64,000 nucleotides of DNA from Comamonadaceae bacterium. Lineage in GTDB: Bacteria; Pseudomonadota; Gammaproteobacteria; Burkholderiales; Burkholderiaceae_C. How positions within the stretch are numbered: position 1 is the stretch's first letter; the number at the start of each line of letters is the position of its first letter. This document shows, one piece after another, positions 9,370 through 18,685 of the stretch. The stretch covers positions 62,001 to 126,000 of the forward strand of contig CANGPN010000005.1 of assembly GCA_947456305.1 (NCBI GenBank), in the 5' to 3' direction. The position numbers and the translations under genes were made by a program. The notes beneath the pieces were generated by a model. The model was given only the letters and a program-made list of their open reading frames with translations, ran no database searches and was not told where the DNA came from.

Positions 9370-10143
9370 ATGGAAGATTCACTCAAAGGGCGGGTAGCCT
9401 GGATCACCGGCGGCGGCAGCGGTATCGGTCTGGCCGGTGCCATTGAACTGGTCAAAGCCGGGGGGCACGTGATCATCAGCGGACGCAATGCCGCCACCAA
9501 TGCGGCTGCGCTGGCGCAATTGCAGGCATTAGGCAGCGCTGAATCCTTGCTGCTGGACGTGGCCGACAAGCATGCGGTCAATGCGGTGGCGCAGCACATT
9601 TTGTCCGCGCACGGGCGCATAGACATACTGGTCAACAGCGCTGGCATCAACGCCACCAAGCGCAACTTTGATGTACTGACCGCCGAGGCCTGGGACGATG
9701 TCGTGAATATCAACCTGAACGGATTGTTTTATTGTGTGCATGCGGTGCTACCCGCTATGCGCGCCCAAGCTGATGGCTTGATCGTTAACGTGTCATCTTG
9801 GGCGGGCTTGTACGCTTCCAAACTCACCGGCCCCGCCTACAACGCCACCAAGCGCGCGGTGCTGGCCTTGAGCGAATCCATCAACATGGAAGAGTGCGGC
9901 CACGGTATACGCGCCACCTCTTTGCTGCCCGGCGAAGTCGCCACACCCATCATGGAAAAACGCCCGGTACCGCCTTCCAAAGAAACCCGCGAACGCATGG
10001 TGCAGCCCGAGGACATGGGCCGTGCGATTTTGTTTTTGGCCACCATGCCGTCTCGCGCATGCATCAACGAACTCGTTATTTCGCCGACGCACAACCGTTT
10101 CTACTTAGGTGGCCTTGAAACACCGCAGTCCGCTAAACCTTAG
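9370..10143 (+). CDS. SDR family NAD(P)-dependent oxidoreductase
   Basis: A classical short-chain dehydrogenase of 257 residues. It shows the cofactor-binding T-G-G-G-S-G-I-G-L, N-S-A-G after the fourth strand, the catalytic Ser in N-V-S-S-W-A-G, and Y-N-A-T-K for the Tyr-Lys pair. AGGAG precedes the ATG. It is followed 34 bp later by an amidase in the same direction, suggesting one transcript for degrading an unknown amide or alcohol. The substrate cannot be read from the sequence. Confidence 0.88.
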   Translation: MEDSLKGRVAWITGGGSGIGLAGAIELVKAGGHVIISGRNAATNAAALAQLQALGSAESLLLDVADKHAVNAVAQHILSAHGRIDILVNSAGINATKRNFDVLTAEAWDDVVNINLNGLFYCVHAVLPAMRAQADGLIVNVSSWAGLYASKLTGPAYNATKRAVLALSESINMEECGHGIRATSLLPGEVATPIMEKRPVPPSKETRERMVQPEDMGRAILFLATMPSRACINELVISPTHNRFYLGGLETPQSAKP

Positions 10144-10177
10144 TCACCGGTCCCGCAGTTCAAGCAAAGGCTAACCC

Positions 10178-11632
10178 ATGAGCTTTCATCCTTTCGCACC
10201 GGCACACAAATTGGCTGCCGCCATCCGTCAGAAAAAAATCGGCAGCCTGGAGTTGCTCAACGCATACCTAAAGCGCGTCGAACGATTTAACCCGGCGCTG
10301 AATGCCATCGTCGTGCTTGACATGGAGCGCGCCAAAAAACAGGCGCGTGCCGCCGACCGCATGACGCTGCGCGGCGAAAGCAGCGGCCCTTTGCATGGTC
10401 TGCCCATGACCATTAAGGAGTCGTTCGATATAAGCGGCTTGCCCAGCACCTGGGGCAGGGTGGACATGAAACAATACCTGCCCGCTGCAGACGCGGATGC
10501 GGTCAAGCGGTACCGGGCTGCAGGAGCGGTTATCTTCGGCAAAACCAATGTGCCCACCATGCTGGCCGACTGGCAAACCTTCAATCCGGTCTATGGCACT
10601 ACCAACAACCCCTGGGATGTATCCAAAGTTCCCGGCGGTTCATCCGGCGGTTCAGCCGCTGCGTTGGCTGCCGGTTTGACGGCGTTAGACACCGGCAGCG
10701 ATATTGGCGCGTCCATCCGCGACCCTTCGCATTACTGCGGTGTTTACGGTCACAAGCCCACTTACGCTTTGTGTTCCATTGAAGGCCATGCGCTGCCTGC
10801 GTTTTTGTCGCCTGACGATATTGCCGTGGCCGGTCCGCTGGCTCGCAGCGCGCGTGATCTGGAAATCGCTTTGGGCATCATGGCCGGTGGCGACGATGTG
10901 CATGCGCGCGGCTGGCGTGTGCAGTTGAAAAAGCCGGTGAAGAAACACTGGAAAGAATTCAAAGTGGCGGTGCTGAAAACCGCAGATACCGCTCCCGTCG
11001 ATTCAGCGGTGCAAGACCGTATTCAAGCGGTGGCGGATTTTCTGGGCAAGGCCGGTGCCAAGGTGAGTGACAGCGCCAGACCGGACATCGACTTGCACGA
11101 GGCACACAAGACGTTCATTCTCTTGTTGCGCGCTGCGACTGCTCGCAATCTGTCACCAACCCAGTTTCGCAGCATTCAACAACGCGCTGCGGATTTAGAC
11201 CCCAAGCGCGACGATTACGAGGCCTGGATGTTGCGCGGTTGTGCACTGTCGCATTACGAATGGTTGCTGTTGCACGAACAGCGTTTTCGCATGCAATTGC
11301 AATGGGAAGTTTTTTTCAAAGATTACGACTTCTTAATCTGCCCTACAGCAACCACCACTGCGTTCGCGCACAACCAAAAAGGCGAGCGCTGGGAGCGCAT
11401 GATTGACGTCAACGGACAGCCGCAACCAACGACCACGCAATTGTTTTGGGCCGGTTATTCGGGCATGGCGTATTTGCCATCGACCGTGGCACCTGCGGGT
11501 TTGACGGAAGCGGGTTTACCTAGCGGAGTGCAAATCATCGGCCCGCAATACGGTGACCTGTTGTGCATAGACATGGCCAAACGGCTGGAAAAAGAATTTA
11601 CCGCTTTCCAAGCGCCGCCTGGTTACGACTGA
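10178..11632 (+). CDS. Amidase signature family hydrolase
   Basis: A 484-residue amide-bond hydrolase. The Ser-cisSer-Lys triad is complete: K80 in T-I-K-E-S, S155/S156 in the Gly-Ser-rich loop G-G-S-S-G-G-S-A-A-A, and the nucleophile S179 in G-A-S-I-R-D-P. The usual G-G-S-I-R reads G-A-S-I-R, and an Asp follows the Arg, a small departure that may affect the oxyanion loop. The C-terminus ends with G-L-P-S-G-V-Q-I-I-G-P. It lies directly behind the SDR gene. Substrate is unknown; family members act on aryl, aliphatic and peptide amides. Confidence 0.88.
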   Translation: MSFHPFAPAHKLAAAIRQKKIGSLELLNAYLKRVERFNPALNAIVVLDMERAKKQARAADRMTLRGESSGPLHGLPMTIKESFDISGLPSTWGRVDMKQYLPAADADAVKRYRAAGAVIFGKTNVPTMLADWQTFNPVYGTTNNPWDVSKVPGGSSGGSAAALAAGLTALDTGSDIGASIRDPSHYCGVYGHKPTYALCSIEGHALPAFLSPDDIAVAGPLARSARDLEIALGIMAGGDDVHARGWRVQLKKPVKKHWKEFKVAVLKTADTAPVDSAVQDRIQAVADFLGKAGAKVSDSARPDIDLHEAHKTFILLLRAATARNLSPTQFRSIQQRAADLDPKRDDYEAWMLRGCALSHYEWLLLHEQRFRMQLQWEVFFKDYDFLICPTATTTAFAHNQKGERWERMIDVNGQPQPTTTQLFWAGYSGMAYLPSTVAPAGLTEAGLPSGVQIIGPQYGDLLCIDMAKRLEKEFTAFQAPPGYD

Positions 11633-11657
11633 TACAAAAATACCAAGCGGGGTCGAT

Positions 11658-12983
11658 TCAGAGTTCGTCTGAGGCAGGCACCGGTTGGTACCAAGGTACC
11701 TCAGCGCGCGTGCCATAGCGTCTGACGCGCAGGTTGGCTTGCTCGCCGTGACCGGCGAAGTTCTCCATGTGGCACAGGCGCGAGCAGTATTCGCCGACGA
11801 GTGCGCTTGCTTCATTGGTAGTGACACGTTGGTAAGTACAGGTTTTTAGAAATTTTCCCACCCACAGACCGCCTGTGTAACGCGCGGCTTTGTTGGTCGG
11901 CAGCGTGTGATTGGTGCCAATCACTTTGTCACCGAAAGACACATTGGTGCGCGGACCGACAAACAAGGCCCCGTAATTTTGCATATGTGTTTCGAACCAG
12001 GCGTCTTTGGCGGTCATGATTTGCACATGTTCCGACGCAATCTCATTGGCTTTGTCCAGCATTTCTTCGTATGTGTCACAAACGATGACTTCACCGAACT
12101 CGGCCCAACTTTGCGCCGCGATGGCGGCGGTCGGCAACAACGTGAGCTGGCGCGCAATTTCAGCCATGGTGTCTTTGGCCAGTTTTTCGCTGTTGGTCAG
12201 CAGCACCGAAGGCGAGGTGGGGCCGTGCTCGGCTTGGCCCAGCAAATCCACCGCGCACATTTCGCCGTCTACGGTGTCGTCCGCAATCACCAGCGTTTCG
12301 GTGGGACCGGCAAACAAGTCGATACCAACGCGTCCATACAACTGCCGTTTGGCTTCGGCGACAAACATATTGCCCGGGCCGACCAGCATATCCACCTGAC
12401 CGATGGTTGCAGTACCTATGGCCATGGCAGCCACAGCTTGCACGCCGCCTAAAGTGAGTATTTCATCAGCACCGGCGAAATGCATGGCGGTGACGATGGC
12501 CGGGTGTGGAGCGCCTTGAAACGCTGGCGCGGTAGACACAATGCGCTTGACACCAGCCACTTTGGCTGTGAGCACGCTCATGTGCGCAGAGGCAATCATG
12601 GGGTATTTGCCGCCGGGCACATAGCAGCCCACCGAACTGACCGGAATATGCCTGTGACCCAATATCACGCCGGGTAAGGTTTCAACTTCCACATCCTGCA
12701 TGCTGTCGCGCTGAATCTGTGCAAAACGCCGGATCTGGGTTTGTGCAAAACGAATGTCTTCAATCTCGCGTGCAGACAGCGATTTAACGGCAGCCTCAAT
12801 TTGTTGTTGCGATAAACGGAAGTCTGACGGATCCCAGTTGTCGAACTGGCGGCTGAACTCACGCACTGCTTCGTCTCCGCGTGATTCGATAGCTTGAATA
12901 AGGGACTCCACCGTGGCGCGCACCTTGGCGTCTGCATCGGATTTGGTTTGAGCGTCTTTGCCGCGCTTGAGGTAGCGAATCAT
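11658..12983 (-). CDS. HisD-family zinc dehydrogenase, probably catabolic
   Basis: A 441-residue NAD-dependent dehydrogenase of the histidinol dehydrogenase fold. The family's zinc ligands are present: Gln and His in G-Q-A-E-H-G, Asp in S-F-G-D-K-V-I-G, and His in F-A-G-H-G-E-Q-A. The catalytic Glu-His is in A-S-E-H-V-Q. The family signature around G-P-G-N is also seen. No other his genes adjoin. The segment after N-H-T-L-P-T ([16 protein letters not shown]) resembles catabolic paralogues such as HpsN-type sulfopropanediol dehydrogenases rather than biosynthetic HisD. I therefore avoid the symbol hisD. AGGAAC precedes the start, and the gene converges on the amidase. Confidence 0.82.
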   Translation of the reverse strand: MIRYLKRGKDAQTKSDADAKVRATVESLIQAIESRGDEAVREFSRQFDNWDPSDFRLSQQQIEAAVKSLSAREIEDIRFAQTQIRRFAQIQRDSMQDVEVETLPGVILGHRHIPVSSVGCYVPGGKYPMIASAHMSVLTAKVAGVKRIVSTAPAFQGAPHPAIVTAMHFAGADEILTLGGVQAVAAMAIGTATIGQVDMLVGPGNMFVAEAKRQLYGRVGIDLFAGPTETLVIADDTVDGEMCAVDLLGQAEHGPTSPSVLLTNSEKLAKDTMAEIARQLTLLPTAAIAAQSWAEFGEVIVCDTYEEMLDKANEIASEHVQIMTAKDAWFETHMQNYGALFVGPRTNVSFGDKVIGTNHTLPTNKAARYTGGLWVGKFLKTCTYQRVTTNEASALVGEYCSRLCHMENFAGHGEQANLRVRRYGTRAEVPWYQPVPASDEL

Positions 12984-13055
12984 CTGTGGTTCCTGAATTG
13001 GGTGAAAAGCAGGTGCAGATCATATGGCTACTGAGGGACGGCGCGGGTTAGCGAC

Positions 13056-14063
13056 TTAAAAATACCGTTCAGCGACACCGGCATACAAAGGAATGCCAAA
13101 CAATAAATTCAGCGGAAAGGTAATGCCCAGCGACATGCCGAAATAAAACGACGGCTTGGCTTCAGGAATAGCTGTGCGCAACACCGCCGGGACTGCAATG
13201 TAGGAAGCACTGGCGGCCAGTACCATTAACAAAGTGGAATCACCTTGTCCCAGGCCTGCAGCCAGCGCCAAACACAAGGCCAAGCCAGCATGGAGCAAAG
13301 GCGCAGCCAAGGCGTACAACACCAGACCTATAGACATCTCTTTGAGTTGCTTGGCATTGCGTGCCGTCATCAAACCCATGTCCAACAGAAAAAAAGCCAG
13401 CATGCCTTTGAACAGATCTTGGGAAAAAACTTGCATGGCCGTCTTTCCTGCTTCACCTGACAACAGACCTACCAGCATGGCACCAAGCAGCAGCAGTTGC
13501 GCACCATCGGTGAAAGATTCATGCAGTATTTTTTTCAAAGGCATCTGCTGCTGAGAGTGGCTGCCTGTCAACACCGCAACCCCTGCATTGCTATGCAAAC
13601 CCGCAGTTACCAATGACTGTTGCCTTAGTAGGTTGGCCAGCATCACTGCCATGATGATGGCCGGTGACTCCATCAAGGCCATGGCGGCAGCCATGTGGCC
13701 GCCATATGAAATACCGTGGTTATCCAGGTATTGCACGGCGGTGACAAAAGTCACTGCGCTGACCGAACCGTAGGTGGCGGCTACGGCGGCTGCGTCAAAG
13801 CCATTCAAAAAATGTTTGAGTACAAAGTAACCCAGCAACGGAATAACAATCGCCAGCGAAACGGCCGCAGTCAAGCTGACGGCTACCTGAGCGGTCAAGC
13901 CGGAGTGCGACAGCGCGAATCCGCCTTTCAATCCCAGAGCCATCAACAGGTAAAGCGATAAAAAGCGTGAGATAGCAGGTGGAATTTCCAGATTGGATTT
14001 CACACTGCCGGCAAAAGCGCCGAATACAAAAAAAAGGATGGCCGGATCGAGCAGGTTTTGCAT
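13056..14063 (-). CDS. SbtA-like sodium-dependent bicarbonate transporter
   Basis: An integral membrane protein of 335 residues with about ten hydrophobic segments, matching the SbtA (DUF897) family by its start (D-P-A-I-L-F-F-V-F-G) and by L-E-I-P-P-A-I-S-R-F-L-S-L-Y-L-L. Characterised cyanobacterial SbtA takes up bicarbonate with sodium; proteobacterial homologues are less studied. AGGAG lies upstream of the ATG. It is divergent from a LysR regulator that resembles CbbR/CmpR, so regulation of inorganic carbon uptake is a reasonable inference. No Rubisco or carboxysome gene is present in the window. Confidence 0.85.
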   Translation of the reverse strand: MQNLLDPAILFFVFGAFAGSVKSNLEIPPAISRFLSLYLLMALGLKGGFALSHSGLTAQVAVSLTAAVSLAIVIPLLGYFVLKHFLNGFDAAAVAATYGSVSAVTFVTAVQYLDNHGISYGGHMAAAMALMESPAIIMAVMLANLLRQQSLVTAGLHSNAGVAVLTGSHSQQQMPLKKILHESFTDGAQLLLLGAMLVGLLSGEAGKTAMQVFSQDLFKGMLAFFLLDMGLMTARNAKQLKEMSIGLVLYALAAPLLHAGLALCLALAAGLGQGDSTLLMVLAASASYIAVPAVLRTAIPEAKPSFYFGMSLGITFPLNLLFGIPLYAGVAERYF

Positions 14064-14127
14064 GGTTTTGAACTCCTATGCAACCATCCTAGGTTAGCTG
14101 ATATGTTTTGTAAAATCGATTCTTATC

Positions 14128-14143
14128 TACTTATATATAGGTA
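14128..14143. promoter_or_regulatory. Palindromic operator candidate between sbtA-like and LysR genes
   Basis: TACTTATATATAGGTA is a 16-bp palindrome with one mismatched pair, immediately before the LysR ATG in the 87-bp divergent intergenic region. It also fits the loose T-N11-A pattern of LysR sites. Autoregulation with control of the divergent transporter is the expected arrangement, but A/T richness makes chance occurrence possible. Confidence 0.4.
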
Positions 14144-14150
14144 AATATCT

Positions 14151-15044
14151 ATGCATATCAGTTTTCGACAACTCAAACTGTTTCTGGCGCTGGCTGACAG
14201 CGGCAGTGTCAGCGCTGCGGCTAAAGCCATGCATGTGACCCAACCGACGGCATCGATGCAACTCAAGGAAATCAGTTTGGCTGTCGGTCTGCCCTTGTAT
14301 GAAGTCATCTCGAAAAGAATTTATCTGACAGACACTGGCAAACAGCTGGCAAGCACTGCCAGGGACATGCTTGCCAGCTGGGAGTTATTCAGCCAAAGTG
14401 TGGATGCCACCCGGGGCCTGACACGGGGCAAGCTCAAAGTGGCGGTGGTCAGCACAGCCAAATACTTCATGCCCAGGCTGATAGGCGGGTTTTGCAAAAA
14501 ATACCCGGACATTGATGTGTCGCTGGAAATACTGAACCGTGACGGCGTGGTTCAGCGTATGCGTGACAACCTCGACGACATCTACATCATGTCGCAACCC
14601 CCGGTTGACATGGATCTGGCCGATGAAGTGTTCATGCAAAACCCATTGGTCATGATCGCTTCAAGCAAAGATCCTTTGTCGAGACAAAAAGCCATAAGCC
14701 TGCGCGATTTGGCGGAAAAGCGATTCATACTTCGCGAAAAAGGGTCAGGCACACGCATGTCGGCGGATCATTATTTTCAAAAGCAAAAGTTCCGCCCTGA
14801 TATACGGATGGAACTCGGCAGCAACGAGGCCATCAAGGAAGCCGTGGCTGGGGGCCTCGGCATAGGTGTGGTGTCAAAGCATGCTTTGCACGGACACACA
14901 AAGGAACACGGTGTGGCCGTCATCGACATTCAAGGATTTCCGGTGATGTCGCATTGGCACATCGTGCATCCCGTAAAAAAGCAATTGACACCTATCGCGC
15001 AAGCTTTCAAAGCGCATTTGCTCAGCCATCAGATCCAGACCTGA
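14151..15044 (+). CDS. LysR-family transcriptional regulator, CbbR/CmpR-like
   Basis: A 297-residue regulator with an N-terminal winged helix-turn-helix (F-R-Q-L-K-L-F-L-A-L-A, then V-S-A-A-A-K-A-M-H-V-T-Q-P-T-A-S). A periplasmic-binding-like effector domain follows, with the conserved G-L-G-I-G-V-V-S. Its spacing and the E-K-G-S-G-T-R segment recall CbbR/CmpR, which sense carbon status in Rubisco and bicarbonate systems. It is divergent from the SbtA-like gene, its probable target. The exact ligand is not predictable. Confidence 0.85.
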   Translation: MHISFRQLKLFLALADSGSVSAAAKAMHVTQPTASMQLKEISLAVGLPLYEVISKRIYLTDTGKQLASTARDMLASWELFSQSVDATRGLTRGKLKVAVVSTAKYFMPRLIGGFCKKYPDIDVSLEILNRDGVVQRMRDNLDDIYIMSQPPVDMDLADEVFMQNPLVMIASSKDPLSRQKAISLRDLAEKRFILREKGSGTRMSADHYFQKQKFRPDIRMELGSNEAIKEAVAGGLGIGVVSKHALHGHTKEHGVAVIDIQGFPVMSHWHIVHPVKKQLTPIAQAFKAHLLSHQIQT

Positions 15045-15105
15045 AAACAGCGACCCGGCGTGGGTTGCAGCCACAAGCTTTAAGTGCCGTGCAAGTTCTG
15101 ACAGT

Positions 15106-16089
15106 TCAATCCAGCGAAATACCTTGCCTCTTGATCAGCTTGTGCCAGATGACTGTTTCACTGCGTATCAAATCCGCGTATTGCTGCGGACTGTTGGCCA
15201 CCGGTTCTATGCCAAAGTCAATCAGCTTTTGCCGGATAACGGGTTGGTTGATAGCTTCGGCCACTTGCTTTTGTAAAGCGTTGACCACCTCGGGCGGAGT
15301 TCCCGACGGGGCCACGATACCTACCTGTGCAGAAGCCTCTACATTCTTGATGCCGAGTTCGGCAAACGTAGGTACATCGGGCAGTTGCGGCAGACGACTC
15401 GGGTTAGCCACGGCCAGCGCACGAATTTTGCCGCTTTTGATGAATGCATTGCCTGCGGCCAAATCCACCATCATGGCCGGAATCTGACCACCTGCCAGAT
15501 CAGACAATGCGGGCGCTGCGCCTTTGTAAGGTATGTGCACCATGAACAAACCGGCTTGTACTTTCAACAATTCCATGGCCAAGTGGTGCGGGCTACCGGC
15601 TCCGGCCGAACCGAAATTCACACTGCCGGGTTTGGCTTTGGCCTTCGCGATGAAGTCTTTCGCGTCTTTGGCATCTGAGGATGGTCCGACCACCAACACC
15701 ATGGGAAATCTGCCCATCAGTGTCACCGGTGTCAGGTCTTTCTCGGGGTTGTAGGACAGCTTGGCGTACAAGGCGGAGTTGAACACCAACGTGCCGTTGT
15801 CGGCCGACATGATGGTGTAGCCGTCAGGTGCTGAGCGTGTCAATTCAGAGGCTGCGATGGCGGTGTTGCCACCTGGCTTGTTGTCTATCACGATGGATTG
15901 TTTGACTTGCGTAGACAACTGCTGACTCAGTGTGCGCGCCAGAAAATCCGAGCCGCCACCGGCCGGGTAGGGCACCAGCCAGCGTATGGTTTTGGCAGGA
16001 TAGTTGGCAGTTTGTGCATGCGCTAAAGCGGTCATGGCACTAAGCATTGACAGGGACAACAGACTCAGGACGTGACGGCGTTCAAACAT
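15106..16089 (-). CDS. Bug-family (TctC-like) tripartite transporter substrate-binding protein
   Basis: A periplasmic solute receptor of 327 residues with an N-terminal signal peptide (R-R-H-V-L-S-L-L-S-L-S-M-L-S, cleaved near A-H-A). The Bug fold hallmarks are visible: W-L-V-P-Y-P-A-G-G-G-S-D, D-N-K-P-G-G-N-T and G-S-A-G-A-G-S-P-H-H. Bug receptors bind carboxylates; ligand identity is open. No TctA/TctB membrane subunits are adjacent, which is common for orphan Bug genes in Burkholderiales. I prefer ATG 16089 with AAGGA upstream to an ATG at 16107. The gene diverges from the P450 gene. Confidence 0.93.
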   Translation of the reverse strand: MFERRHVLSLLSLSMLSAMTALAHAQTANYPAKTIRWLVPYPAGGGSDFLARTLSQQLSTQVKQSIVIDNKPGGNTAIAASELTRSAPDGYTIMSADNGTLVFNSALYAKLSYNPEKDLTPVTLMGRFPMVLVVGPSSDAKDAKDFIAKAKAKPGSVNFGSAGAGSPHHLAMELLKVQAGLFMVHIPYKGAAPALSDLAGGQIPAMMVDLAAGNAFIKSGKIRALAVANPSRLPQLPDVPTFAELGIKNVEASAQVGIVAPSGTPPEVVNALQKQVAEAINQPVIRQKLIDFGIEPVANSPQQYADLIRSETVIWHKLIKRQGISLD

Positions 16090-16190
16090 AAGTGGTCCTT
16101 GTATCAATAGGTAAAGAGACTGACTGTCGATTAATGCTTAACCATTTTAGGGCGTACTAAACTCAGTCAAACAACATGAAAGGCGAGGGC

Positions 16191-18524
16191 ATGTCAGCTC
16201 ATACCAGCGGTTGTCCTGTGGACCACAGCGGATTAAGCGGCGCAAAAGCGCCTGATGGTTGCCCTGTCAGCGCCAATGCGAATGCCTTCAATCCGTTTGA
16301 AGATGCTTATTTGCAAGACCCGCCTGAATACGTTCGATGGGCACGCGAACAAGAGTCGGTGTTTTACAGCCCGCAACTCGGCTACTGGGTGGTCACGCGC
16401 TTTGACGACATCAAAGCCATTTTTCGGGATCACGCCAATTTCAGTCCTGCCAATGCGCTGGAAAAAATCACGCCGCCCTCAGAGGCTGTTTTGCAAGTGC
16501 TGGCCTCTTACAACTACGCCATGGGCAGAACATTGGTCAATGAGGACGAACCGGCACACATGGCCAGGCGCCGTTTGCTGCTTGAGCCGTTCACACCGCA
16601 AGCATTGAAGCAGCACGAGCCTATGGTGCGGCAATTGGCCCGTGAGTATGTGGACCGTTTCATCAACGACGGCAAAGCCGATTTGGTCGAGCAAATGTTG
16701 TGGGAGGTCACGCTGACCATTGCTTTGCATTTTTTGGGCGTGGACGAAGAAGACATGCCTATGCTGCGTCAATATTCAATTGCACATACGGTAAACACTT
16801 GGGGCCGACCGGATGAACAAGAGCAATTGAAAGTGGCGCACGCTGTTGGCAATTTTTGGCAACTGGCCGGTCGCATTTTGGAGAAGATGCGGCGCGACCC
16901 CGGCGGCCCGGGTTGGATGAAATTCGGCATTCGCATGCAAGCGGATCACCCTGATGTGGTCACTGATTCGTATTTGCACTCCATGATGATGGCCGGCATT
17001 GTGGCTGCACATGAAACCACGGCGAATGCCACTGCCAATGCCTTGAAGCTGCTGTTGCAACACCCGAATGCCTGGCAAGAAATAGTGGCTGACCCATCAT
17101 TGATTCCGAATGCGGTGGAAGAGTGTTTGCGTTTTTCCGGCTCCATCATTTCATGGCGACGCATTGCATTACAGCCTGTGAACGTCGGCGGTTTTGCATT
17201 ACCAGCAGGCACGAAATTTTTGATGCTGATGACCTCGGGCAACCACGATGAACAACACTTCCCTGAGGCCGAGTTGCTTGATATTCACCGTGACAACGCG
17301 TCTGACCATTTGTCCTTTGGTTACGGTGCACACCAGTGCATGGGAAAAAATCTGGCGCGCATGGAGTTGCAAGTGTTTTTGCAGGAACTGTCGCAACGCT
17401 TGCCGCACATGAAGTTGCAACCGCAGCGCTTCAGCTATTTGTCCAATATGTCATTTCGCGGCCCCGAACATTTACTGGTCGAGTGGGATCCTGCTGCCAA
17501 CCCTGAGCGAAGTGACCCCTATCTGTTGCAACACAAACACCCTTTGCGTATCGGTGAATCCACCCGCAAAAGTCTTAGCCGGGCTGTGCGCGTAGAACAC
17601 ATCCAAACCTTGGCGCGAGACGTTGTGGGGCTCACATTGGTACCTGTTGATGGCAAAGCTTTTTCGTCTTGGACACCGGGTGCGCACATCGATGTGGATT
17701 GCGGCGACACAGGTGTGTCGCGGCAATATTCACTCTGCGGCAATCCGTCCGATCGCATGCGTTTGCAGATAGCTGTATTGAAAGACCCGCACAGCAGAGG
17801 CGGCTCTAACTGGTTGCACGAACAACTCACCATCGGCCATGAATTGCAGATACGCGGCCCGCGCAACCATTTCCAGTTCGATGAAACTGCCAAGGGCGTG
17901 GTATTTGTAGCTGCCGGTATTGGTGTCACTCCGGTGTTGAGCATGGCGCGAATGGCGCAGCAATTGGGCATGGATTACGTGTTTCATTACAGCGCGCGCT
18001 CGCGTGAACACATGGCTTTTGTGCAAGAGCTGCAAGCCTTGCACGGGGAGCGTTTGAAATTGCATATCAGCGAGGAGGGTACTCGTGCTGACTATGTTGA
18101 TTTGTTAAGCCAGTGTGTGACAGGCACTCAGGTGTATGCCTGCGGACCGCAAGCTTTGTTGAAAGTGCTTGAATCTGTATGTGCACAAATCCCTGGTGTG
18201 CTGCTCAAGGTGGAGCATTTCCACGCTATGTCCACGGTGCTGGATCCCGCCAAAGAACACAGCTTCGAGATTGAACTCAAGGACTCGGGACTGTTGCTAT
18301 CTGTACCGCCGGACCGCACGGTGATGCAGACTTTGCGCGCTGCCAACATCGATATACAAAGTGATTGCGGCGAAGGCCTGTGCGGCTCCTGTGAGGTGCG
18401 TGTGTTGGCCGGAGTTGTGGATCACCGCGACATGGTGTTGACTGCCGCCGAGCGCGCACAACAGAACAAAATGATGGTGTGTTGTTCCCGCTCTGCAAGC
18501 GGACGTCTGGTGCTGGAGTTATAA
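16191..18524 (+). CDS. Self-sufficient cytochrome P450 fused to phthalate-dioxygenase-type reductase
   Basis: A single-chain monooxygenase of 777 residues. The P450 domain (about 1-440) has the I-helix H-E-T-T at E275-T277, an E-x-x-R helix, and the haem loop F-G-Y-G-A-H-Q-C with C383 as the thiolate ligand. An FMN/NADH reductase domain follows (R-Q-Y-S-L-C-G around residue 510; A-A-G-I-G-V-T-P-V-L-S). A C-terminal plant-type ferredoxin carries C726, C731, C734 and a final cysteine at C764 or C765. This order matches CYP116B/P450-RhF (class VII) enzymes, which hydroxylate or dealkylate small aromatics. GGCGAGG precedes ATG 16191; an ATG at 16176 lacks a ribosome-binding site. The Bug receptor is divergent, with a gap of about 100 bp. 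Confidence 0.93.
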   Translation: MSAHTSGCPVDHSGLSGAKAPDGCPVSANANAFNPFEDAYLQDPPEYVRWAREQESVFYSPQLGYWVVTRFDDIKAIFRDHANFSPANALEKITPPSEAVLQVLASYNYAMGRTLVNEDEPAHMARRRLLLEPFTPQALKQHEPMVRQLAREYVDRFINDGKADLVEQMLWEVTLTIALHFLGVDEEDMPMLRQYSIAHTVNTWGRPDEQEQLKVAHAVGNFWQLAGRILEKMRRDPGGPGWMKFGIRMQADHPDVVTDSYLHSMMMAGIVAAHETTANATANALKLLLQHPNAWQEIVADPSLIPNAVEECLRFSGSIISWRRIALQPVNVGGFALPAGTKFLMLMTSGNHDEQHFPEAELLDIHRDNASDHLSFGYGAHQCMGKNLARMELQVFLQELSQRLPHMKLQPQRFSYLSNMSFRGPEHLLVEWDPAANPERSDPYLLQHKHPLRIGESTRKSLSRAVRVEHIQTLARDVVGLTLVPVDGKAFSSWTPGAHIDVDCGDTGVSRQYSLCGNPSDRMRLQIAVLKDPHSRGGSNWLHEQLTIGHELQIRGPRNHFQFDETAKGVVFVAAGIGVTPVLSMARMAQQLGMDYVFHYSARSREHMAFVQELQALHGERLKLHISEEGTRADYVDLLSQCVTGTQVYACGPQALLKVLESVCAQIPGVLLKVEHFHAMSTVLDPAKEHSFEIELKDSGLLLSVPPDRTVMQTLRAANIDIQSDCGEGLCGSCEVRVLAGVVDHRDMVLTAAERAQQNKMMVCCSRSASGRLVLEL

Positions 18525-18685
18525 ACGGCCTGCGGCTTGGTTTGCCCCTCGGAGTGAAGATGGACCGGGCGTGAGCATTGCGCTTTGACCGGTTGGTGAC
18601 AGTCGCCGCTTGCGAGCCGCGTGTCGCAAATTAAGATCAGTTGGTGCTGTGCAAGCAGCCGGCATTTTGTCCCTGAAAGATTCAT

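Noticed and set aside
11658-12983. Biosynthetic histidinol dehydrogenase hisD
   Set aside because: No his genes adjoin and several motif segments look like catabolic paralogues, so only the fold-level name is used.
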